DNA of 11,165 bases from Legionellales bacterium. GTDB taxonomy: Bacteria > Pseudomonadota > Gammaproteobacteria > Berkiellales > Berkiellaceae. The notes beneath the pieces were generated by a model. The model had not been told where the DNA came from and did no database searches. It saw only the letters and a list, made by a program, of their open reading frames with translations. Of the stretch, positions 1 through 6,944 are shown in pieces. Within the stretch, counting starts at the first letter, position 1. Each line of letters opens with the position of its first letter. The DNA is taken from NCBI GenBank assembly GCA_023266435.1, contig JAHFQF010000064.1, positions 1-11,165 on the forward strand, written 5' to 3'. The translations under genes were made by a program, and so were the position numbers.

Positions 1-53
1 TAAACAGGTATTTTGGAGTGTCTTGGGGATATATTGAGCATAGGCTGATTAGT

Positions 54-82
54 TTGACAAGCGATATCCTGAATCCTACGTT
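54..82 (+). promoter_or_regulatory. Possible sigma70-type promoter for the 316-residue effector-like gene
   Basis: A perfect -35 hexamer TTGACA lies at 54-59. Seventeen bases later, at 77-82, is TACGTT, which matches the -10 consensus at only three positions. The start codon at 117 lies about 35 bases further on, which is compatible with a short leader. The weak -10 box makes this tentative and could mean an activator is needed. No other gene is visible in the first 116 bases. Confidence 0.3.
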
Positions 83-116
83 TGAGAGAGGTAATATTCA
101 TTAAAAGTAGATCATC

Positions 117-1067
117 ATGGGTCAAGAGGGTCAAAATCCAGGAATCCTAAAGAAAAACAGCACAGTTCAGGCAGCTACAGTTGCGCCAGATGCATCAGTT
201 GGGCCAGATACACCGAGTGTCATTTCTACACGGAAACACGTCTCCTTCAGTGCGGAAAAGCCGACAGCTCAGGATGCAATGCATGAGCGTGTGGAGCCAG
301 TAGACAGAATTTTTGATAATTTAAAAGTGTTAATCGACTCAAAACCTTGGGAAAGACAAAAAGGGGAGCTGGATCAAAAGAACGCTGACCAGGCGACGCT
401 CTATGCGGCACGCTTTGCAGGGTTACAGCATCTAGGCGCTGGCAAGTTTACAATCGATCCACAAGGGTCTATTAGCAAGTTAAATTCAGAGGAATTAGCA
501 GATCTGCAAAGCAAATGCCAAAATCACAAGGCTGGCTTAGATCGAGCATTATGGAAAGATATGACTACTTTAATCCAAAAAGAGATTGCCTGGAGACACG
601 TTGCAGAGCAAGTAGGTGGTGAAAGTTTTCGAATCGATCCTCAGGGGCTCATAAGCAGGTTAACTGCTGAGGAGTTACAAACTCTTAAAATCGAATGCCA
701 AGCGCATCAGGGAAAACCAGATGAGGAACCGTGGCGCGATGTTAACACGCTGGTTCAAGCAGAGATTGCTCAGAGAGAGGTTATAGAGCGGCAGGCGCTT
801 AAAAAGCAGCAGCAGTACAATGAAGGTCCAGCAACAGTATTGCCGCGAACAAGTGCTCATGATGGCAGGTCTCGTTCAAGCTTAGTGCCAATGGACCCTT
901 CTTGCTTCAAACCCGAGCAAGCCGATGTGAGTAGGCCAGCAATTACTGCCGCTAAAGATATATCATCAATACGAGCATCTCAGTCTTCCCTAGGTAGCAT
1001 TCCTGAAGAAGAAGAGGACGATGACAAGACGCCGCCTTCTCCAACAGCAGGGCGTCCTAGAAAATGA
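117..1067 (+). CDS. Unrecognised effector-like protein with SILK/RVxF-type PP1 docking motifs, tandem repeat and acidic C-terminal block
   Basis: I do not recognise this 316-residue protein as a named family. The ATG at 117 is the first start after an in-frame TAG at 108-110; the Shine-Dalgarno is weak. No signal peptide or membrane segment is visible. The first 60 residues are polar and look disordered. They hold GILK at 9-12 and KHVSF at 40-44, which match the SILK ([GS]IL[RK]) and RVxF consensus motifs of eukaryotic protein phosphatase 1 regulators, in the usual order and with similar spacing. Residues 101-160 and 161-220 form an ungapped tandem repeat with the shared core F-x-I-D-P-Q-G-x-I-S, EEL, CQxH and TL-x-Q-x-EIA. 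The tail (226-316) is Ser/Pro/Gln-rich and ends with EEEEDDD at 297-303 and a basic tip, resembling the E-block of Dot/Icm substrates. A secreted host-directed protein is the best guess, but this is inference from motifs. It converges with the 335-residue gene 12 nt away. Confidence 0.8.
   Translation: MGQEGQNPGILKKNSTVQAATVAPDASVGPDTPSVISTRKHVSFSAEKPTAQDAMHERVEPVDRIFDNLKVLIDSKPWERQKGELDQKNADQATLYAARFAGLQHLGAGKFTIDPQGSISKLNSEELADLQSKCQNHKAGLDRALWKDMTTLIQKEIAWRHVAEQVGGESFRIDPQGLISRLTAEELQTLKIECQAHQGKPDEEPWRDVNTLVQAEIAQREVIERQALKKQQQYNEGPATVLPRTSAHDGRSRSSLVPMDPSCFKPEQADVSRPAITAAKDISSIRASQSSLGSIPEEEEDDDKTPPSPTAGRPRK
417..776 (+). repeat. Two-copy 180-nt in-frame tandem repeat (60 codons each)
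   Basis: Copy 1 is 417-596 (residues 101-160) and copy 2 is 597-776 (residues 161-220). Aligned by eye without gaps, 27 of 60 residues are identical, and 26 of these fall in the last 50 positions. The repeat starts weakly and is strongest at FTIDPQGSIS versus FRIDPQGLIS. Residues 66-100 (PWERQKGEL onward) may be a third, degenerate half-copy. The unit looks mainly helical, so this is probably an old duplication of a small helical module rather than a recent slippage event. Confidence 0.8.
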
Positions 1068-1079
1068 CCACTCTTACGC

Positions 1080-2087
1080 TTAAGACAGACAACAAGCATT
1101 TTTGAGGTTAGCAATTGTATCGAGAGCCGATGCCTCGGGCGTATATCTATGGTTGCCTGTTGTAGCACCAGCGGCAATCATTCTTTCATCAAACAGAGGG
1201 TTATATCCAATGGAGGGCCTGATTAATCGATCACTGGCTGCGCATTTATCCGCATGCTCTAACAGTATTGAGAGTATTCGGTTGACGTCAATGTTATTAC
1301 CTGCGTCACTACTTGCATCACTGCTCGCTTCACTACTTGCTTCACTGTCTAGATCACTGTCGTTTTCGGGACCTACGCCTATGCCTAGCCCTTTAAATAG
1401 GATAATTTTTAAAATCTCAATTATCCATAGTCGATCAGCGAGTACCATTTGATTAGTTTGGATACCTCTAAGATACCTAAGCACTTCCTGAACGTACTCT
1501 AAATGTTCGAAAGAGCTCAGTGAGGTTACAATAACAGCGTGTAACTGAGACAGCTGCTCGGATGACAGAGGTCCAGATTGATCGGCAGGAATGATACTCT
1601 TTATAGCCGCAATTATTCGAGAAAATACAGGGTGGATGTTATCTAGATAGCAATTGATTTTATGGTCATTGATTGACTTAATAAAGGGAAGACAAGCAAG
1701 CATTGTCGCATTGTCAGCATCAGATAATCCTGGTAATACCTCGTAGTGAATTTCACCGGCAGCATCTCTGGTCATAGAAAGCTTCGCAGTATAGTCTTGC
1801 TTGAAAACTGGTTTGTTGGGAGATAGCCGCTCAAACGCTAGTTCAAAGGTGCCCGTAATGACTTCTTTGTCTGCATGGACGCGAAGAGTTACAACAAGAG
1901 AAACTTGATTTTCAGGTGTAAAATGCCTGTTAGTTGTATTAGAAAAATGCCAGCTGGCAGTAATTTCACCTGAGCTCTCTGGCGAATCATTCGTTAAATC
2001 GGGATCTGGAGAACCATCTGGAGGCGCAACGGTATACCAGTCTTCATCCAAACTAAGTGTTTCTGAATTCGGTGCAGCAGCAGACAT
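1080..2087 (-). CDS. Unrecognised protein with C-terminal CaaX-like CCLS and Ser/Asp/Glu repeat; effector candidate
   Basis: I do not recognise a family for this 335-residue protein. The ATG at 2087 is preceded by AGGAG at 2096-2100 (minus strand), a good Shine-Dalgarno. It starts 35 nt after spoVR on the same strand, with no visible terminator between them, so co-transcription with yeaG-yeaH-spoVR is likely. Residues 1-40 are acidic and disordered-looking and include DEDWYTV (14-20), similar to an LC3-interacting region. Residues about 41-118 have alternating hydrophobic patterns typical of beta strands. Residues about 125-240 look helical and include a hydrophobic stretch, WIIEILKIILFKGLGIGVG, at 231-249. 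A Ser/Asp/Glu/Ala low-complexity linker lies at about 242-263, followed by a short helical tail. The protein ends in CCLS, a fit to the CaaX prenylation box with Cys332 as acceptor. Secretion into a host is inferred only. No catalytic motif is visible. Confidence 0.75.
   Translation of the reverse strand: MSAAAPNSETLSLDEDWYTVAPPDGSPDPDLTNDSPESSGEITASWHFSNTTNRHFTPENQVSLVVTLRVHADKEVITGTFELAFERLSPNKPVFKQDYTAKLSMTRDAAGEIHYEVLPGLSDADNATMLACLPFIKSINDHKINCYLDNIHPVFSRIIAAIKSIIPADQSGPLSSEQLSQLHAVIVTSLSSFEHLEYVQEVLRYLRGIQTNQMVLADRLWIIEILKIILFKGLGIGVGPENDSDLDSEASSEASSDASSDAGNNIDVNRILSILLEHADKCAASDRLIRPSIGYNPLFDERMIAAGATTGNHRYTPEASALDTIANLKNACCLS
1306..1365 (-). repeat. Degenerate 12-nt tandem repeat coding a Ser/Asp/Glu/Ala linker
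   Basis: Five consecutive 12-nt units of the form tcact(a/g)(c/t)t(t/c)gc(a/t) run from 1306 to 1365 on the plus strand. The first three are close copies, and the last two (from 1342 and 1354) keep only the tcactgtc half. Read on the minus strand they encode the acidic, serine-rich linker around SEASSEASSDASSDA. The 12-nt period preserves the reading frame, so gain or loss of a unit would change linker length without breaking the gene. Confidence 0.75.
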
Positions 2088-2122
2088 TACTTCTTCTCCT
2101 ATTAAGTATGAATGATCTTATT

Positions 2123-3640
2123 TTAAGCATGCACCTTTTCGTCTTCTGTTGGACAGCGATGTGTAATCTGAGCTTCACCTGTCTCGGATACCGTCTCAAT
2201 TTTGACGGGAAAGCCCCACAAGGTATAGACATGCTTGATAACTTCATCAGTCTCTTTTGATAATGGTCTACGGCTATTCTGCATATAACGTAACGTTAAG
2301 CTGCGATCGCCGCGTCTGTCTACGTTATAGACTTGAATATCAGGATCCATGTTGCCAATGTTGTATTGCTCAGAGAGCTTTTGGCGTACAGCATGGTAAC
2401 CATCTTCATCGTGAATATTACTGATAATTAAATTATCTTCTTTGTCATCATCCCGTAACACAAAGAGCTTCATGTCACGAATGACTTTAGGAGATAGAAA
2501 CTGGGCAATAAAACTTTCATCTTTAAAGTTACGCATCGCAAAGTCTAAAGTCTCTACCCAATTACTGCCAGCGATGTCTGGGAACCAACGCTTGTCTTCC
2601 TCGGTGGGGTTTTCAGACATGCGTCGTAAATCCATCATCATATTAAAGCCTAGGGTATAGGGATTAATGCCATTGTAATACGGGCTATCAAAGGGAGCCT
2701 GTTGAACCACGCTGGTATGATTATGTAAAAACTCCAGCATGAACTTGTCATTGATGAGGCCTTCATCGTACAGATCGTGGATGAGGGTATAATGCCAAAA
2801 AGTAGCCCAGCCTTCGTTCATGACTTTGGTTTGACGTTGTGGATAAAAATACTGCGCCATTTTGCGGACAATGCGTACGAGTTCACGCTGCCAGGGCTCT
2901 AAGAGCGGGGCATTTTTTTCAATGAAATATAAAATGTTTTCATGCGGGTGCTCTGGAAAACGATCGGCATCGGCTGTCTGCGCCTCTTTCTTTTTAGAAG
3001 GAATCGTACGCCAGAGTTCATTAATTTGAGATTGTAAATATTCTGCTCGATTGGCTTGGCGCAGTTTTTCCTCTTGTAGGGACAGTTGAGGAGGGCGCTT
3101 ATAGCGATCGACACCATGTGTCATCAGCGCATGGCAAGCATCTAAGGTATGCTCTACCTCATCGAGACCATAGCGCTCTTCACATTCTGCGACGTAGTGT
3201 TTGGCAAACAATAAATAATCAATGATAGAGTCTGGTGAGGTCCAGGTCTTAAACAAATAATTATTTTTAAAAAATGAATTATGGCCATAACAAGCATGCG
3301 CAATCACCAGTGCTTGCATGGTTAAGGAGTTTTCCTCCATCAGATAGGCAATACAAGGATTAGAATTGATGACTAGCTCGTAGGCTAATCCCATGTGGCC
3401 GCGTTTGTAATTTTTTTCTACATTCAGAAATTGTTTACCAAAGGACCAATGGTTATAGCCAAGCGGCATGCCAACAGAAGAGTACGCATCCATCATCTGT
3501 TCGGCAGAGATGATTTCAATTTGGTTAGGATACGTGTCTAAATTGTATTTTGCGGCGATGCGTGCAATTTCTGCGTCATAACGCTCTAGCAGTTCATAAG
3601 TCCATTCCGAAGAATCTGAGATGAGTTTATCAGCCTGCAT
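2123..3640 (-). CDS. spoVR: SpoVR family protein (YcgB-like)
   Basis: This 505-residue protein is about the length of E. coli YcgB (roughly 510) and is a full-length SpoVR family member. Conserved family segments are clear: AHACYGHNSFFKNNYLF at 114-130, the NEGWATFWHY segment at 275-284, and GFNMMMDLRR near 331-340. The His/Asn/Glu-rich motifs suggest a metal or nucleotide site, but the biochemical activity of the family is not firmly known. In Bacillus the namesake affects spore cortex formation; in Gram-negative bacteria the family is tied to stationary phase and starvation. The ATG at 3640 follows the yeaH stop by 11 nt, with AGGG upstream as a possible ribosome binding site. It is the third gene of the yeaG-yeaH-spoVR operon, an arrangement also seen in Pseudomonas. 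No lesion is visible, and the protein is cytoplasmic (no signal peptide). Confidence 0.95.
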   Translation of the reverse strand: MQADKLISDSSEWTYELLERYDAEIARIAAKYNLDTYPNQIEIISAEQMMDAYSSVGMPLGYNHWSFGKQFLNVEKNYKRGHMGLAYELVINSNPCIAYLMEENSLTMQALVIAHACYGHNSFFKNNYLFKTWTSPDSIIDYLLFAKHYVAECEERYGLDEVEHTLDACHALMTHGVDRYKRPPQLSLQEEKLRQANRAEYLQSQINELWRTIPSKKKEAQTADADRFPEHPHENILYFIEKNAPLLEPWQRELVRIVRKMAQYFYPQRQTKVMNEGWATFWHYTLIHDLYDEGLINDKFMLEFLHNHTSVVQQAPFDSPYYNGINPYTLGFNMMMDLRRMSENPTEEDKRWFPDIAGSNWVETLDFAMRNFKDESFIAQFLSPKVIRDMKLFVLRDDDKEDNLIISNIHDEDGYHAVRQKLSEQYNIGNMDPDIQVYNVDRRGDRSLTLRYMQNSRRPLSKETDEVIKHVYTLWGFPVKIETVSETGEAQITHRCPTEDEKVHA

Positions 3641-3651
3641 GAAGTGTCACC

Positions 3652-4938
3652 CTAACCTGTAGTTGTAGTAGCATTGTTTTGTCGCTTAAATAGTTCGCGA
3701 AAGACTGGATAAATGTCCTCCATGTCCTCAATGTGTTGCAGCGCAAAGTCTGGGCAATTATTTTTTACAGTGAGGTATGCTTCCCACAAGCTTTGGTGAT
3801 GGCGTGGCAAAATCTCTACATACGCAAAATATTGCACGTAGGGCATGATGTCATGCATCAGCAAATCTCTGCAGCGTGGCGAGTCGTTATTCCAGTTGTC
3901 TCCGTCGGAAGCCTGGGCTGCATAAATGTTCCAATCTGAAGTAGGGTAGCGCTCTAAAATAATGTCCCGAGTCAACTCAAGCGCACTAGAGACCACAGTA
4001 CCACCGGTTTCTCGACTATAAAAGAACTCTTGCTCGTCGACTTCTTTAGCAGAGGTGTGATGTCGAATAAACACCACTTCGACGTTTTCGTAAGAACGAC
4101 TTAAAAATAAATACAATAAAATGAAGAAGCGTTTAGCAATGTCCTTTTTTTGTTCATCCATGGAGCCTGACACATCCATGATACAAAACATGACAGCTTG
4201 GGTCGTAGGGGTGGGGCGCTTCACTCGGTTATTGTAACGTAAATCAAAAGGATCAATAAAAGGAATAGTATGTATCCGGGTTTTCAGGCGTTTAATTTCT
4301 TGCTCTAAGGCTAAGATATCAGGATGATTTTCTGGTAAGGCTGCTTTAAGCGCTTCTAACTGATCTTCCAGCTCTTTGATTTTGGACCTATAGGGAGCCT
4401 TGAGTGCAATACGCCGCCCCAAAGCACCTCGCATGGACCGCACAATATTAATATTTGTGGGGACGCCTTCATTTGAAAAACCCGCGCGCATCATTTTATA
4501 GGCAGCAACTTGCGCCATTTGTTTTTTGACTAAATTAGGTAATGCCAAGTCTTCAAAAAATAAATCCAGAAACTCCTCACGGGAGATCTCAAACCCAAAG
4601 TCATCTGAGCCTTCACCCGCATCACTGGCTTGGCTACCTTGTCCTTTACCCCCACCTTGATCAGGGCGTTTGACTTGATCGCCGGAAATAAAATCTTTAT
4701 TACCAGATAAGATGACATCACGAGCACCACCTTGACCAAAATGAAAGTTAGGTTCAGAGATGTCTTTGGTAGGAATGCGGATGTTTTCGCCTGTTTCATC
4801 GATGTTTTTGATGCTGCGATCCGAGATAGCATGTCGGACCGCCTCTTTAATTTGCTTTTTAAACCGTCGAATAAAGCGTTGCCGGTTTACTGCACTTTTA
4901 TGGCGACCATTGGGTCGCCTATCAACAAATCGTGACAT
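3652..4938 (-). CDS. yeaH: YeaH family (UPF0229/DUF444) von Willebrand factor A domain protein
   Basis: This 428-residue protein is the usual length for YeaH. The N-terminus is strongly basic and carries the family signature (residues 1-30, RRPNGRHKSAVNRQRFIRR), followed by a Gly/Ser/Asp-rich linker at about 90-112. Residues 184-224 form a predicted coiled coil. A C-terminal von Willebrand A-type domain carries a complete metal-ion-dependent adhesion site: D255-x-S257-x-S259 in DVSGS, T314 in TGGT and D345 in SDGDNW. The protein probably pairs with the AAA+ protein YeaG, by analogy with other AAA+/VWA gene pairs; in E. coli both are linked to sustained nitrogen starvation. It starts 12 nt after the yeaG stop and ends 11 nt before spoVR, so translation within the operon is likely coupled. 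The ribosome binding site before the ATG is weak. The protein appears intact. Confidence 0.95.
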   Translation of the reverse strand: MSRFVDRRPNGRHKSAVNRQRFIRRFKKQIKEAVRHAISDRSIKNIDETGENIRIPTKDISEPNFHFGQGGARDVILSGNKDFISGDQVKRPDQGGGKGQGSQASDAGEGSDDFGFEISREEFLDLFFEDLALPNLVKKQMAQVAAYKMMRAGFSNEGVPTNINIVRSMRGALGRRIALKAPYRSKIKELEDQLEALKAALPENHPDILALEQEIKRLKTRIHTIPFIDPFDLRYNNRVKRPTPTTQAVMFCIMDVSGSMDEQKKDIAKRFFILLYLFLSRSYENVEVVFIRHHTSAKEVDEQEFFYSRETGGTVVSSALELTRDIILERYPTSDWNIYAAQASDGDNWNNDSPRCRDLLMHDIMPYVQYFAYVEILPRHHQSLWEAYLTVKNNCPDFALQHIEDMEDIYPVFRELFKRQNNATTTTG

Positions 4939-4950
4939 GTGATTAGCCTA

Positions 4951-6879
4951 CTATGATGATTTTCTGACCCTTAGATACCATTCACAGAGTAAACGTACTT
5001 GTTTTTGGGTATAGCCTTTATCCACCATTCTGTCGACAAATTCTTGATGTTTACGTTGATCTTCTATAGAGGACTTGGTGTTAAATGAAATCACAGGGAG
5101 CAAGTCTTCTGTATTAGAAAACATTTTCTTCTCAATCACGACGCGTAGTTTTTCGTAAGAGGTCCATCTGGGGTTTTTACCCTGATGGTGTGCTCTGGCG
5201 CGCAATACGAAGTTCACGATTTCGTTACGGAAGTCCTTGGGATTAGAAATACCTGCTGGTTTCTCAATCTTTTCGCATTCGTCATTGAGTGAACGTCTGT
5301 CCAAGATTTCTCCAGTGTCCGGATCGCGATACTCTTGATCTTGAATCCAGAAGTCTGCATAAGTGACATACCGATCAAAGATGTTTTGACCATACTCGGA
5401 GTAAGACTCTAAGTAGGCTGTTTGTATTTCTTTGCCTATGAATTCTACATATTTCGGTGTGAGGTAACCTTTGATGTAAGACATATAGCGCTCATGGACT
5501 TCAGGCGGGTATTGCTCTTGTTCAATCTGTTGCTCCAGTATATACAACAAGTGGACAGGGTTTGCTGCGATTTCTGATGTGTCAAAGTTAAACACTCGGG
5601 ACAAAATCTTAAAAGCAAAACGAGTCGATAAGCCTTCCATTCCCTCATCAACACCAGCAAAGTCTTTATACTCTTGATAAGACTTGGCTTTTGGATCGGT
5701 GTCTTTTAAATTTTCCCCATCATAAACGCGCATCTTTGAGAAGATACTTGAGTTCTCAGGTTCTTTCATTCGGGATAGGACTGAAAACTGCCCCATCATT
5801 TTGAGCGTGCCAGGTGCGCAAGGTGCTTCTTTAAGAGAGCTATTGGTCAGTAATTTTTTATAGATTTCCACTTCTTCACTGACGCGTAAGCAGTAAGGTA
5901 CTTTCACCATGTAGACCCGATCTAAAAAGGCTTCATTGTGTTTGTTGTTCTTAAAAGTATGCCATTCACTTTCGTTAGAGTGAGCCAAAATGATGCCATC
6001 AAAGGGCAGGGAGGAAATGCCTTCGGTGCCGTTATAGTTTCCTTCCTGAGTCGCAGTCAATAAAGGGTGCAGCACTTTGATAGGTGCTTTGAACATTTCG
6101 ACAAACTCTAAGAGTCCACGGTTTGCACGGCACAGTCCACCAGAGTAGCTGTAAGCATCGGCGTCATCTTGTCCGTACTGTTCAAGCTTACGAATATCGA
6201 CTTTACCAACCAGTGAAGAAATGTCTTGATTGTTTTCATCGCCAGGCTCAGTTTTGGCGATAGAAATTTGTTTTAAGCGCGAAGGATACAGTTTCACGAC
6301 TCGAAATTGATTAATGTCACCGTTAAACTCGTGTAAACGCTTCACAGCCCAAGGAGACATGATGGATTGTGTATAGCGCAAAGGAATATTGTAGCGCTCT
6401 GCTAAAATTGGACCATCTTCGTGTGAATCAAACAAAGCCAAAGGGCTTTCAAAAACAGGAGAACCTTTAACGGCATAAAAAGGAATGGTTTCTAGTAAGG
6501 ATTTTAATTTTTCAGCCAGCGAGGATTTACCGCCACCTACGGGACCTAGTAAATATAAAATCTGTTTCTTTTCTTCTAGGCCTTGTGCCGCATGTTTTAA
6601 AAAAGAAACAATTTGATCGATGGGCTCTTCCATGCCGTAGAATTCTGAAAATGAGTTATAGAGTTTTATAACCTTGTTTGAAAAGATGCGACTTAGACGG
6701 CTATCTTTACTAGTGTCAACCATTTGGGATTCCCCAATGGCTTTTAGTAAACGTTCAGCACTGTTTGCATAAGCACTGGGATCTTTTTTACAAAGCTCTA
6801 AGTATTCCCCCAGGCTCATTTCTTCTTCTTTATGAATAGAATCGTAACGGGCTTTAAATTGATTGATAACATCCACCAT
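4951..6879 (-). CDS. yeaG: PrkA/YeaG family AAA+ serine protein kinase-like protein
   Basis: At 642 residues this is essentially the same length as E. coli YeaG (644). The N-terminal two thirds are the PrkA AAA+ domain, with a Walker A motif GPVGGGKSS at 112-120. The remaining third is the PrkA C-terminal domain, once compared to eukaryotic kinases. E. coli YeaG has reported kinase activity and acts in adaptation to nitrogen starvation; a protease role has been proposed for Bacillus PrkA, so the activity is unsettled. The start at 6879 is fixed by a strong Shine-Dalgarno GGAGGT (complement of 6885-6890) and by the N-terminus MVDVINQFKARYDSIHKEEE, which is typical of the family. It is the first gene of the operon, with a promoter and an inverted repeat just upstream. 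The protein is complete and cytoplasmic. Confidence 0.96.
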   Translation of the reverse strand: MVDVINQFKARYDSIHKEEEMSLGEYLELCKKDPSAYANSAERLLKAIGESQMVDTSKDSRLSRIFSNKVIKLYNSFSEFYGMEEPIDQIVSFLKHAAQGLEEKKQILYLLGPVGGGKSSLAEKLKSLLETIPFYAVKGSPVFESPLALFDSHEDGPILAERYNIPLRYTQSIMSPWAVKRLHEFNGDINQFRVVKLYPSRLKQISIAKTEPGDENNQDISSLVGKVDIRKLEQYGQDDADAYSYSGGLCRANRGLLEFVEMFKAPIKVLHPLLTATQEGNYNGTEGISSLPFDGIILAHSNESEWHTFKNNKHNEAFLDRVYMVKVPYCLRVSEEVEIYKKLLTNSSLKEAPCAPGTLKMMGQFSVLSRMKEPENSSIFSKMRVYDGENLKDTDPKAKSYQEYKDFAGVDEGMEGLSTRFAFKILSRVFNFDTSEIAANPVHLLYILEQQIEQEQYPPEVHERYMSYIKGYLTPKYVEFIGKEIQTAYLESYSEYGQNIFDRYVTYADFWIQDQEYRDPDTGEILDRRSLNDECEKIEKPAGISNPKDFRNEIVNFVLRARAHHQGKNPRWTSYEKLRVVIEKKMFSNTEDLLPVISFNTKSSIEDQRKHQEFVDRMVDKGYTQKQVRLLCEWYLRVRKSS

Positions 6880-6914
6880 CGCATACCTCCAACAAGATCA
6901 ACCCTATCCAAGAC

Positions 6915-6944
6915 ATTGTACGGTGCAGCGTACAAGTTAAGCAA
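6915..6944 (-). promoter_or_regulatory. Candidate promoter of the yeaG-yeaH-spoVR operon
   Basis: On the minus strand, TTGCTT (complement of 6939-6944) is followed after 18 bases by TACAAT (complement of 6915-6920), a five-of-six match to the -10 consensus. Transcription would begin near 6907, giving a leader of about 28 nt before the ATG at 6879. The -35 is only a partial match, so regulation or an alternative sigma factor is plausible. E. coli yeaG is RpoS-linked, but no RpoS-specific signature is clear here. Confidence 0.5.
6916..6935. promoter_or_regulatory. Perfect inverted repeat, probable operator over the yeaG -10 box
   Basis: TTGTACG at 6916-6922 and CGTACAA at 6929-6935 are perfect reverse complements separated by 6 bases. 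The left arm overlaps the minus-strand -10 element TACAAT. Arm length and spacing suit a homodimeric helix-turn-helix repressor of TetR type, which would block RNA polymerase at this position. There is no T-run beside it, so it is not an intrinsic terminator. The regulator is not encoded in this window. Confidence 0.5.

Noticed and set aside
117..137. N-myristoylation signal (MGQEGQ) on the 316-residue protein
   Set aside because: Gly2 is present, but residue 6 is Gln rather than Ser or Thr, so the usual consensus is not met.
1102..1452. Plus-strand 116-codon ORF with a Leu/Ala/Ser repeat
   Set aside because: It is antisense to the 335-residue gene, and the repeat is the complement of the 12-nt repeat there; no ribosome binding site or family.
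2057..2260. Plus-strand ORF with a hydrophobic N-terminus across the spoVR end
   Set aside because: It is antisense to the conserved spoVR C-terminus and the next gene start; the Leu-rich run comes from the complement of a GCA repeat in the 335-residue gene.
4732..4942. Two overlapping plus-strand ORFs opposite the start of yeaH
   Set aside because: They are antisense shadows of a well-conserved yeaH N-terminus and show no family resemblance.
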